29,275 bases of DNA from CAZMRQ01 sp964568795 (lineage in GTDB: Bacteria > Pseudomonadota > Gammaproteobacteria > Comchoanobacterales > Comchoanobacteraceae), in contig CAZMRQ010000013.1 in assembly GCA_964568795.1 (NCBI GenBank), positions 1-29,275 on the forward strand, written 5' to 3'. This document shows, one piece after another, positions 22,584 to 29,275 of the stretch. The notes beneath the pieces were generated by a model, which was not told the DNA's origin, did not search any database, and saw only the letters and a list, made by a program, of their open reading frames with translations. Position 1 is the first letter of the stretch. Every line of letters begins with the position of its first letter. The position numbers were made by a program, and so were the translations under genes.

Positions 22584-23332
22584 GAAATTTACTTGTACCT
22601 TTATCATTAATTGTCAGTTATTTACTGAGTCCAGTTTATGCAAGTACGCAAGGCTGGGAGTCAAGTACTGTTCCTGAGAAATTCGAGCATATCGTGATTG
22701 ATGGGCGGGTTAATGTTCTTATAGATGGGAAGTCTGCTAAAAATGTCATCAAGTACAAGACACCATATGTGTCTATATCGACGCATAATAAGGTAATGAC
22801 CATTACCGGGACTGAGAATCAAAGTGCTGATGTGTCCATTAGACTTTTTATGGCTGAAGGCTTAGCCAACTTAAAATCACTGACTATCAATGGAAAGAGC
22901 AATTTAACTGCCAGAGGTTTAGTCGGTCCTCATCAGATTAACATTAATACAGACGGACGTGTGTTGTTAGAGGGTTATTTACGCTCGCCAGACATCACCC
23001 AGAGTGGTCATGCAAAAACAGAAGTGCTGTGGTTGAAAGGGGATGATGCGAGAATACAGGTACGCAATGGTTATTTGAAGATCGCAGGATCTCTTGCAAG
23101 AGCGTATGTTTCAGTGGATGGACAAGCGAAGTTTGATGCCAAGCACTTGCGTGTTGACGATTTATGGCTGAATGCCAGAGATCAGTCTCAAGTGGTTTTA
23201 TATCCAGCTAAAGAGTTTCATGCAGTAGTGGCTGATCGGTCCTCTGTTTCAGCAGTGTTTAAGCCGCGTTTGGTGAGCCAAGTTGTGGGTGAGAGATCTT
23301 CTTTGATATACCAGTCTATCTTTAACACGTAA
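22580..23332 (+). CDS. Exported GIN-domain (DUF2807) protein
   Basis: A 250-residue secreted protein with a cleavable-looking signal (RNLLVPLSLIVSYLLSPVYA). The mature part starts with FEHIVIDGRVNVLIDG, the typical opening of a GIN/DUF2807 head-tail auto-transporter-adhesin-like domain, and continues as short beta strands with repeated turns (NLKSLTINGKSNLTARGL, VDGQAKFDAKHLRVDDLWLNAR), consistent with a beta-helix. Cellular role of the family is poorly defined. It overlaps the OmpA-like gene by ATGA, so is likely made with it. It converges with the next gene and overlaps its 3' end by 11 bases. Confidence 0.82.
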   Translation: MRNLLVPLSLIVSYLLSPVYASTQGWESSTVPEKFEHIVIDGRVNVLIDGKSAKNVIKYKTPYVSISTHNKVMTITGTENQSADVSIRLFMAEGLANLKSLTINGKSNLTARGLVGPHQININTDGRVLLEGYLRSPDITQSGHAKTEVLWLKGDDARIQVRNGYLKIAGSLARAYVSVDGQAKFDAKHLRVDDLWLNARDQSQVVLYPAKEFHAVVADRSSVSAVFKPRLVSQVVGERSSLIYQSIFNT

Positions 23333-24488
23333 GCCGTTGACCTTCATTTCTCTCAAGGTTTATACAGCTGATACTCTCAGAATTTGAATAGTGATCTATT
23401 TCGTATTCTTTGAAGTAAGGCGTAAAGAGTTGTCTTAGATGCTGTTGACATGACGGTTGTATCTTTTTTATCCAGTCGTCCCTGGTCTTGCTATCAGTTT
23501 CAAACCATTCCTCTAAAATGATATTTTTTTCTGGCTCTTGGCAGCTCTCCAATTTTTCTTTGACCCATCGAGTTAACTCATTTGGGACAACAGCAGAGTG
23601 AATACATGCATCTACGCTGACGTCTTCATGGCATTTGTCGAGGGTGCCTATGAGGTCATTGAATATGCCAGTAAAACATAGATCGTACACTTCGTGTTCT
23701 GTTTCATCAGCTGAGAAACACTTGGTTTCTGCTATTTTTTGACATTCCCGCAGAAAAGTGAGTATGCGTAGATCAATATCGTTGTCTGATAATTCATAGT
23801 TCAGTGGATTAGTGCTGGGTGACTTATCAATTATACCTTGCCATACTAAGCTGGCACATTGCTTTAGATCTATATGGCATTGATGATTATTTAATAAATG
23901 TTGATGTTCAATTTGATTGTTTTCAATCATTTCCAATGCTTGTATGACCATCTGCCTATCTATGCCTTGATCAGAATGCTTACTTAAAGCTTCAATTACC
24001 TGGTCTTTGATCTGGCTGTATGGAACCTGTGAGTAGCGGGCACGCAAACTCATGATGCTTTTCACAATTGAATAACTAACAGCATTAAAATGATTGGACT
24101 GTTGATTATTTAATATATGCTTGTATCCGATGCTTGGTTTATCTGGATAATGCTTTGCTAAGGTGCTGTAAAAATAATCCTCTGTGAATCGTTCAGGTTT
24201 TTTGAGGTCATTTAGTATATCACTTGCCTTATTAGCTGTTAGCTCTACTTCGGCAAGACTGATGATGATGCTAATATTATCTATAAGTTTGCTATGAGCC
24301 AGAGTATTAAACAACTGCAGCATTATCCAAGTGAAGCTATGATGTTTCATAAGCAATTGGGCAGAATCTTGCGTGAGTGTACCAAAAAATAACATGATGA
24401 GATTCCCGATTAATAGTTTTGTGCATATCAGCACAAATCTAACAATCGAAAGTACCTGTTGTAATATGTGATTGGCTGCATTAAACAT
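23322..24488 (-). CDS. 388-residue protein of unknown function
   Basis: I do not recognise this protein. Residues 1-60 include one or two hydrophobic segments (VLSIVRFVLICTKLLIGNLIMLFF) but no clear signal cleavage; the rest is predicted helical and rich in Glu, Asp, Asn and Cys (about ten cysteines after residue 200). The C-terminal half holds a patterned stretch LRILTFLRECQKIAE and VYDLCFTGIFNDLIGTLDK. It has a strong ribosome site GGAGG seven bases before the ATG and a TTGACT promoter hexamer overlapping the 3' end of rdgB. Not part of the plus-strand operon it converges with. Lineage-specific membrane-associated or effector-type protein is possible but unproven. Confidence 0.75.
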   Translation of the reverse strand: MFNAANHILQQVLSIVRFVLICTKLLIGNLIMLFFGTLTQDSAQLLMKHHSFTWIMLQLFNTLAHSKLIDNISIIISLAEVELTANKASDILNDLKKPERFTEDYFYSTLAKHYPDKPSIGYKHILNNQQSNHFNAVSYSIVKSIMSLRARYSQVPYSQIKDQVIEALSKHSDQGIDRQMVIQALEMIENNQIEHQHLLNNHQCHIDLKQCASLVWQGIIDKSPSTNPLNYELSDNDIDLRILTFLRECQKIAETKCFSADETEHEVYDLCFTGIFNDLIGTLDKCHEDVSVDACIHSAVVPNELTRWVKEKLESCQEPEKNIILEEWFETDSKTRDDWIKKIQPSCQQHLRQLFTPYFKEYEIDHYSNSESISCINLERNEGQRLTC

Positions 24489-24581
24489 GATCGGCCTCCG
24501 TTGTGTACAAAGGGTATAAACGATCGCGTAGCCCTTGGGCAGATTAACTTAATATTATATTAATAATCATGATCTTATTAG

Positions 24582-25208
24582 CTAGTCAATATTATTTATG
24601 AAATAGCCTGATTCTGTTAATAGTTTTGTCATTTTTCTATGAGCTTGAAAACGATGAGAGTATCGGTTTTTGATTTCAGGCATGAGCTCTGCAGCGGTGT
24701 GTTGATGGTGCTTAGGGATGAAGATAGGGTCATAGCCGAAGTTCATCAGTCCTATGGGTTCTGGGCTTATTTTGCCTTCCCAGCTTGCTCTGACTAACCA
24801 AGGATCAGGATCGTTTGGATGATCAACCAATGCTAGCACACAGACGAATCGGGCGCTCCATGGGTGTGGCTTGTCAGCAAGTTTATCAAGAACGCACTGA
24901 ATATTTTCTTTGCTAGTGCAATATGGCCCTGCATATCGGGCACTATAGATGCCTGGTGCACCATCCAAAGAGTCGATTACTAAACCAGAATCGTCAGCCA
25001 ATGCAGGATGACCAGATGCTTGAGCGTATGCTCTGGCTTTAATCAGTGCATTTTCAACAAAGCTCAATCCATCCTCAACCACATCGATGGGATGTGCCAA
25101 TGTGCTTATATTAACAGGCCAGTCTGAGCATAGATCCTCTAGTTCTCTGATTTTTCCTTTATTGCTTGTTGCAAGAATGATATTTTGTTTGGACATAAGG
25201 GGCATCAT
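24582..25208 (-). CDS. rdgB: Non-canonical purine NTP pyrophosphatase (RdgB/HAM1)
   Basis: Removes ITP, dITP and XTP from the nucleotide pool. Family blocks: ILATSNKGKIRELEDL near the N-terminus, ADDSGLVIDSLDGAPGIYSARYAG (active-site DDSGL), FGYDPIF and the end block SHRFQAHRK (usually SHRGxA). 208 residues from the first ATG; M5 (25196, MSKQNII) fits family starts better and neither has a clear ribosome site, so the start is uncertain by four codons. It is divergent from the small exported protein gene with 40 bases between. Confidence 0.93.
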   Translation of the reverse strand: MMPLMSKQNIILATSNKGKIRELEDLCSDWPVNISTLAHPIDVVEDGLSFVENALIKARAYAQASGHPALADDSGLVIDSLDGAPGIYSARYAGPYCTSKENIQCVLDKLADKPHPWSARFVCVLALVDHPNDPDPWLVRASWEGKISPEPIGLMNFGYDPIFIPKHHQHTAAELMPEIKNRYSHRFQAHRKMTKLLTESGYFINNID

Positions 25209-25248
25209 TGTTCATAATCATATTGTAGCAAGAAAAAGGTAAATCGCA

Positions 25249-25743
25249 ATGAAAAGGTTACTGCAGTCATTAGTCGTGCTAGGTTTTTTAGCATGGCTTG
25301 GGTATTTGTATATTCAGGGTGACAGGTTAGATGATCTGGCAGAGAACGCAGCTAAGTTTAGGACAGCCATGTCTGGTTCATATCAGTTTCAGGCTCAAGG
25401 AGCTATGCTGACTCAGAGCCATGACAGTGAGTGTTGGTTAATCTTTGAGAATATACACCCAGATGTTGCTTGGTACCGTCAAGAAGATCAGGCCTTTCTG
25501 CATACACAAATTACCAGTTTAAAGGAACTATTAATTCACTGGGATAAAAAGCCAGGGAGTGAAATGATGATGACGTATGCGCAAATGCCAAAGTCTAAAA
25601 AAGGGATGAAAGTTAAGATGGATCATTTGGTTGATCATGATATCCAGAAAAAAAAGATGATTTGGGCTGTGAAACCTATAAGTTCTGATATTAAATCATG
25701 CCCAAGACATGTTCTTCATGAGGTTATGGCTTTAGGGTTTTAA
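25249..25743 (+). CDS. Small signal-anchored/exported protein, unknown
   Basis: A 164-residue protein with an N-terminal basic-hydrophobic segment (KRLLQSLVVLGFLAWLGYLYI), likely a signal anchor because no small-residue cleavage motif follows. The remainder is polar, with two cysteines (ECWLIF and SCPRHV) that might form a periplasmic disulfide, and no family I recognise. AAGG nine bases before ATG. It ends by a 4-base overlap with the convergent large gene (25740). It is A+T-typical for the window and not obviously acquired. Confidence 0.7.
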   Translation: MKRLLQSLVVLGFLAWLGYLYIQGDRLDDLAENAAKFRTAMSGSYQFQAQGAMLTQSHDSECWLIFENIHPDVAWYRQEDQAFLHTQITSLKELLIHWDKKPGSEMMMTYAQMPKSKKGMKVKMDHLVDHDIQKKKMIWAVKPISSDIKSCPRHVLHEVMALGF

Positions 25744-27454
25744 GGGGCTGGAGTAGTAGGGTTAGAAGTTTTTTCAGGTAAACGTTTCTTTTTGCCGCTC
25801 ATCTTTGGTTTATTGAGCTTTGCATTGGCGAAAAAATCTTCCTGGCGGATGAGCTCATCATAACAACGAGAATTTGTACAGGGAGTATCAGATTGCTTCT
25901 TAGATTCCTTGCTTGAATCACCAAAAAGGCTTATGCCCTTGAGAGCATCAGATTGCATCTCAGATTGCTTGCTTGCACCAACGCCCAGTGAGCAACTTGC
26001 CGCAACAGCAGGCGCCCCACTTCTAAGAAAGGCGTGTTCAACTCCATCTTTGTACTCTTTATTTTTCGAAGGTGGAGTTTTCCTATTTATAGCACATTTG
26101 AGCTCATATTCCATCACTGATTCAGCCCAGGGTGAACGATCCTTATTGCTTTTACAGCCACCTTGTGCATCGTAGCCCATTGCAACAAAAAGTGCTTTTT
26201 CTATACCTGCTGTTTTAAGTTCGTTATGACCAGTGATTTTATTTATTAACCAATCTACAAAACCACCAATACCAGGGACTAGTCTCCAGAGCCTCCTTGT
26301 GCGCCAAATAAGTGTGGATTTTTTATATCTCTTAAGAAGTTGACGAATCACCTCTTGTTGTTTCTGATCTATAGGCTTTGAAAGTATGTCCTCTGCTAGA
26401 GCTTTAATTTTATTTTGTGATTTCCATGTATTATAGAGACTTCTTTCACCTGGGAGTAGTGCTATGTTAAAACGAGGTTTTAATATCAACCTCACGACAG
26501 GTGCTACAATAACATTAAGACACCCGAGTAGACCCCAAACAGGGGACTTCCACCAACTTTGAGAGATGTCTATAGAGTAATTCGTTGAAATAATCTTTCT
26601 CGAGGGTAGGGGTTTGGTCTTATTGTATTTATTTACAGCTGAAATCTTTGCTACAACCAATTTTCCTTCGTTGTCGTTGCGAGGCATATTATTCTCATCA
26701 ACAAGAGCTTGACTTAGAATGGGGTCTCTTCGTGCGTTTGGATCCGTGTGATCTGTGGTTAGAAGGTGAACAAGTCCTTTGATGTTCATTATAGTCTCTG
26801 TTATCTGATCATTTGAGTGTATAGGAACAAGGTGAGCTGATCTGATATTTCTACCTAGATACGTACGACCTTGTTGATCATGATAATCTTTAAAAGGCTC
26901 CTTGGCAGACCAGTTTGTTTCCCAGGCATTGCCAAGTACTCCTTTTCCTGGATTTTCTTTATCCTGACGGAATTTCCCATCTTGACCACTGTGTGCCTGA
27001 TTTGCAGGATAGCATGCTTGTATAGGATGAGTTTTATCATTAGCGAGAGCTTTGACCATGGCTTGTTCTTTTTTGTGTAGTCGTTTGTTGGCTTTTTTAA
27101 TTTCCCGAGTGTTGGGTTTTCTAGTGTTGTCTCGTTTCGTCACATCGGTGTTTAGATTTTTTGCAACAATAGTTGCAAACGCAACACGCATATTGTTTAT
27201 CAATTTTTTTATATTTTTTTCATCGTAAACATCACCTAGTCTCNNNNNNNNNNNNNNNNNNNNNNNNNNNNNNNNNNNNNNNNNNNNNNNNNNNNNNNNN
27301 NNNNNNNNNNNNNNNNNNNNNNNNNNNNNNNNNNNNNNNNNNNTTGAATAGCCTTCACAAGATCCTTGTATTCATCGGTATCTGGAAGATTTGATATTGA
27401 GGCGAGTGTGCCTTCTTGTTGTATTAATGGCGTATGTTCATCTGGGCCGGGCAT
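25740..27454 (-). CDS. Large effector-like protein interrupted by the assembly gap
   Basis: The frame ending at 25740 stays open to the N gap: before the TTG codon at 27203 it continues upstream as LGDVYDEKNIKKL with no stop. On the far side of the gap an ATG at 27454 opens MPGPDEHTPLIQQEG...DLVKAIQ in the same direction, so both parts probably belong to one gene; the 100-N size is arbitrary and hides the exact length. The visible C-terminal part is about 500 residues, hydrophilic and basic, with one hydrophobic stretch (PVWGLLGCLNVIVAPVVRLIL). Near the C-terminus a 13-residue unit is duplicated, with a 60-base period (25883 and 25943): ASKQSEMQSDA and SSKESKKQSDT. No family recognised; low complexity and proline-rich end fit a secreted effector. 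Confidence 0.65.
25883..25980 (-). repeat. Imperfect in-gene tandem repeat, 60-base period
   Basis: GAG(T/C)ATCAGATTGC begins at 25883 and again at 25943, each followed by TCT(T/C)AGATT(C/G)CTTGCTTG. In protein this is the duplicated Ser/Lys/Gln unit of the gap-crossing protein. Exactly 60 bases keep the frame, so the copy number could vary without breaking the gene. Confidence 0.6.
27244..27343. other. Assembly gap (100 N)
   Basis: A run of exactly 100 Ns, the standard placeholder for unknown distance between contigs. It lies inside the gene at 25740-27454, so the true spacing, and whether that gene is intact, cannot be known. Confidence 0.98.
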
Positions 27455-27535
27455 GTGTTTCTCTCATCGTTATTCCTGCATCAATGAGTATAGTCGGTCT
27501 AATTGTCTAGGGGTGTTTTTTTTTATTAATTTGCT

Positions 27536-28678
27536 TTAATTCATGTCTTTAAAGATGATGCTGTTCAGCGTGTTGTAATAGATGGCGCTCAGTGTCTCAA
27601 GATCTTCATAAGGAATTGATTCGTTGGCTTGATGCATGCTTTGATTGATATGCCCAAACTCAATCACTTCACAGTTAAAGTCTTGTAGGAAGCGGCCGTC
27701 AGATGTTCCTCCACCTGCGTTGAGATCAACTGCAGTGTCAGTGATGTTTCTGAGTTGTTCAGTGAGGGCTTGAGTTAATAACCCAGGCTTGCCGTCATAC
27801 GGGACGGATGCTTTTGACCAAGACCCTTGTATCGAGTTATCAAGGCAATATTCTTGGAATGTTTTTTGTAAAGTGTGAATATTGCACCATGGATTAAATC
27901 GCAGGTTGAAAGAGAATTCGAGGGTCTGTGGCGTGACATTTGAGGTAATCATAGGACTGACACAACGGGTGAATGTCAAGGAGTTGCTAGGGAATAAATC
28001 GTGTCCTTTTGACTTTAGGGTAGCTTGATCAATCATTTGCTGCAGGTCTTTGGTCAATGCAACAAATTGGTCTATGGGATTATGCACTGTTTCAGGGTAA
28101 GCGCTGTGGCCAGATTCTCCATTGATTGTTCCATGATAGTGGATGGAACCCCGACGGCCAACTCTGATGCCATCTCCAAGCTTATTAGTGCAGCTAGGCT
28201 CGCCGATCAAGATATGTTTAGGTTTGATTTGTTGTTCACGTAGCTTTTCAACAATCACTTTAGTCCCTTCTTTGGCTGAGGCCTCTTCATCACTGGTCAG
28301 GATGAGGCCAAGAGGGTAGTTGGGCGTTTTAGCCAGTAGTTTTGGCAGCATGGCTAAAAAGCAGGACAGCGATCCTTTCATATCAGCAACGCCTCTTCCT
28401 ATGAGCATGCTATCTTTATGAACAAGGGTATAGGGGTTAGTTGACCAAGGCTGTGAGTCTGTTGGGACAACATCTGTATGTCCTGCATAAATAAGACGTA
28501 CTTTTTTCTCTGGGCCAAGCCAAGCCCAGGTATTGGTTGTGTCTCCTTGACTGTAGTCACGCCATTGAAAGCCCAGGTCACTGAGGTATTTTCGTATCCA
28601 CTCTTGACAGCCGGCATCATGAGGGCTAGTGGATTGGCGTTGGATGAGCTGATCTAAAATAGAGAGAGATAGAGACAT
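27536..28678 (-). CDS. dapE: Succinyl-diaminopimelate desuccinylase
   Basis: Zinc-dependent M20 hydrolase giving LL-diaminopimelate in the lysine/peptidoglycan pathway. The metal and catalytic residues are all visible: H67 and D69 (AGHTDVVP), D99 (GRGVADMKG), the catalytic E131 with E132 (TSDEEAS), E160 (IGEPS) and H349 (SMHQANE). DGIRVGRRGS and LNAGGGTSDGR are further family blocks. 380 residues, normal. The ATG at 28678 has only AAGG about 11 bases upstream. It is preceded by about 200 bases of dense inverted repeats, which might control it, and followed after 81 bases by the gap-crossing gene. Confidence 0.95.
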   Translation of the reverse strand: MSLSLSILDQLIQRQSTSPHDAGCQEWIRKYLSDLGFQWRDYSQGDTTNTWAWLGPEKKVRLIYAGHTDVVPTDSQPWSTNPYTLVHKDSMLIGRGVADMKGSLSCFLAMLPKLLAKTPNYPLGLILTSDEEASAKEGTKVIVEKLREQQIKPKHILIGEPSCTNKLGDGIRVGRRGSIHYHGTINGESGHSAYPETVHNPIDQFVALTKDLQQMIDQATLKSKGHDLFPSNSLTFTRCVSPMITSNVTPQTLEFSFNLRFNPWCNIHTLQKTFQEYCLDNSIQGSWSKASVPYDGKPGLLTQALTEQLRNITDTAVDLNAGGGTSDGRFLQDFNCEVIEFGHINQSMHQANESIPYEDLETLSAIYYNTLNSIIFKDMN

Positions 28679-28700
28679 ACTGCAGTATGCCTTAATCTGT

Positions 28701-28740
28701 ACCAGCTTTCAAGCTGGTCTTTGAAGCTTGCGGTGCAAGC
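28701..28740. repeat. Two adjacent hairpins in the dapE leader
   Basis: ACCAGCTT-TC-AAGCTGGT (28701-28718, perfect 8-base arms) and GCTTGC-GGT-GCAAGC (28726-28740, perfect 6-base arms) lie side by side, 22-60 bases before the dapE start on the minus strand. They are compact enough to fold in RNA from either strand. Neither is followed by a run of Ts. Confidence 0.6.
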
Positions 28741-28861
28741 GCTCTGCTCCCTTAGTTCCAGTGAAATCAGAAATCCATCTGGGCTTCTCTTATGCAGAGC
28801 CTTTTGTGAGAGATCATTACGCCAGCGGTTGGCTTAAGGAAATCTTTATCAAAAAGGCTCT
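28741..28861. repeat. Overlapping long-range inverted repeats upstream of dapE
   Basis: GCTCTGC (28741-28747) is complementary to GCAGAGC (28794-28800); AGAGCCTTTT (28796-28805) is complementary to AAAAGGCTCT (28852-28861). The two pairings share 28796-28800, so they exclude each other. A smaller pair GCCA/TGGC (28821-28824/28830-28833) fits within the second loop. The layout resembles an attenuator or a structured mobile repeat; no known riboswitch consensus (for example the lysine type) is visible. Confidence 0.5.
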
Positions 28862-28881
28862 TTGAAGTTTTATTTTATTAT

Positions 28882-29275
28882 TTATTTAAATTCTTGAGCC
28901 GCTGTCTCTAGGGTCCCAATAAGGCTTTTGAGGTTCTTCCCATTGTCTGCAAATAATGTCGCCATTATTACCGATGGCAAGATAGTAGGTGCCACCACCA
29001 GATTACCCACGAGATTAACTGCGGCAATAGCAGGGTAAACAGTGGTTCGTAGACTGAACTCTGGTAAAGTTTTTTGTCCAAAAAAGTCTCCAATGAAGCC
29101 AAAGAATTTCTTACCAGCTCTTCTACTCGACTGATATGCGCCACCATTAACAATCTTGTTAGCGTGAAATGCCATCAATGGCATCAAGGAAAAACTAGAT
29201 ATTATACCGGCTGGCATGCCAGTCACTGTTCCCAGTATTACAATGCCTGCTAAGATTGCCCAGTAGCAGAAAGTA
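28882..29275 (-). CDS. C-terminal part of an unidentified membrane protein (5' truncated)
   Basis: The minus-strand frame is open from the window edge to TAA at 28884-28882, about 130 residues; a GTG at 29226 is unlikely to be the start since the upstream codons remain open (FCYWAILAGIVILGTVTGM). Hydrophobic segments are LAGIVILGTVTGMPAGIISSFSLMPLMAF and TTVYPAIAAVNLVGNLVVAPTILPSVIMATLF, separated by a basic glycine-rich loop (SSRRAGKKFFGF). No family recognised. It may be the end of another large host-interaction or membrane protein. Confidence 0.6.
   Translation of the reverse strand, partial: TFCYWAILAGIVILGTVTGMPAGIISSFSLMPLMAFHANKIVNGGAYQSSRRAGKKFFGFIGDFFGQKTLPEFSLRTTVYPAIAAVNLVGNLVVAPTILPSVIMATLFADNGKNLKSLIGTLETAAQEFK

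Noticed and set aside
28679..28881. Lysine riboswitch upstream of dapE
   Set aside because: None of the conserved lysine-riboswitch core sequence is visible; only the inverted repeats support structure.

Overview
The window comes from a gammaproteobacterium. The clearest evidence is the arrangement pepP-ubiH-ubiI (minus strand) divergent from a small gene, 6S RNA and the 5-formyl-THF cyclo-ligase gene (plus strand), which is the enterobacterial and gammaproteobacterial ygfB/pepP/ubiH/ubiI versus zapA/ssrS/ygfA layout. Moderate to high A+T, a 1075-residue ankyrin-repeat protein, several large unrecognised proteins of effector-like character and a decayed gene together suggest a host-associated or intracellular lineage such as Legionellales. 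That placement is inference; nothing here fixes the genus. A 100-N run shows the sequence is a draft scaffold.

Layout: (1) 1-1862 is accessory: the tail of an unknown gene, an AAA/DUF4143 ATPase, and a 340-bp stretch without a convincing gene. (2) 1863-7200, minus strand: a Na+-coupled NSS-family transporter coupled to dapB, then pepP-ubiH-ubiI joined by ATGA overlaps. (3) 7351-8748, plus strand: a small helical protein, 6S RNA, 5-FCL and hemJ. (4) 8818-16158, minus strand: asd, the ankyrin protein, rsmJ, then heme O synthase, heme A synthase and a SCO-like thioredoxin-fold protein. (5) 16468-17097: a phytochelatin-synthase-like gene broken by a nonsense codon and two frameshifts. (6) 17235-23332, plus strand: a DUF2909 protein, tatABC, then a tightly overlapping run hemA-prfA-prmC-lptM-ompA-like-GIN. 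(7) 23322-29275: a 388-residue unknown protein, rdgB, a small exported protein, a large effector-like protein crossing the assembly gap, dapE and the C-terminal end of another membrane protein.

Functional threads: haem and respiratory oxidase maturation (hemA, hemJ, cyoE/ctaB, ctaA, SCO-like, DUF2909), ubiquinone hydroxylation (ubiH, ubiI), diaminopimelate/lysine synthesis (asd, dapB, dapE at three separate sites), translation termination (prfA with its methylase prmC), Tat export and outer-membrane lipoproteins. Promoters I can read mostly have sigma70-type hexamers with 16-17 base spacers.

The observations most worth checking are the three-lesion phytochelatin-synthase pseudogene, a dispersed 69-base intergenic repeat (one copy supplies the last codons of dapB), a UbiH whose FAD motifs are eroded in an intact frame, a dense set of partly mutually exclusive inverted repeats before dapE, and the unannotated 34-residue LptM hidden inside the prmC-ompA junction.
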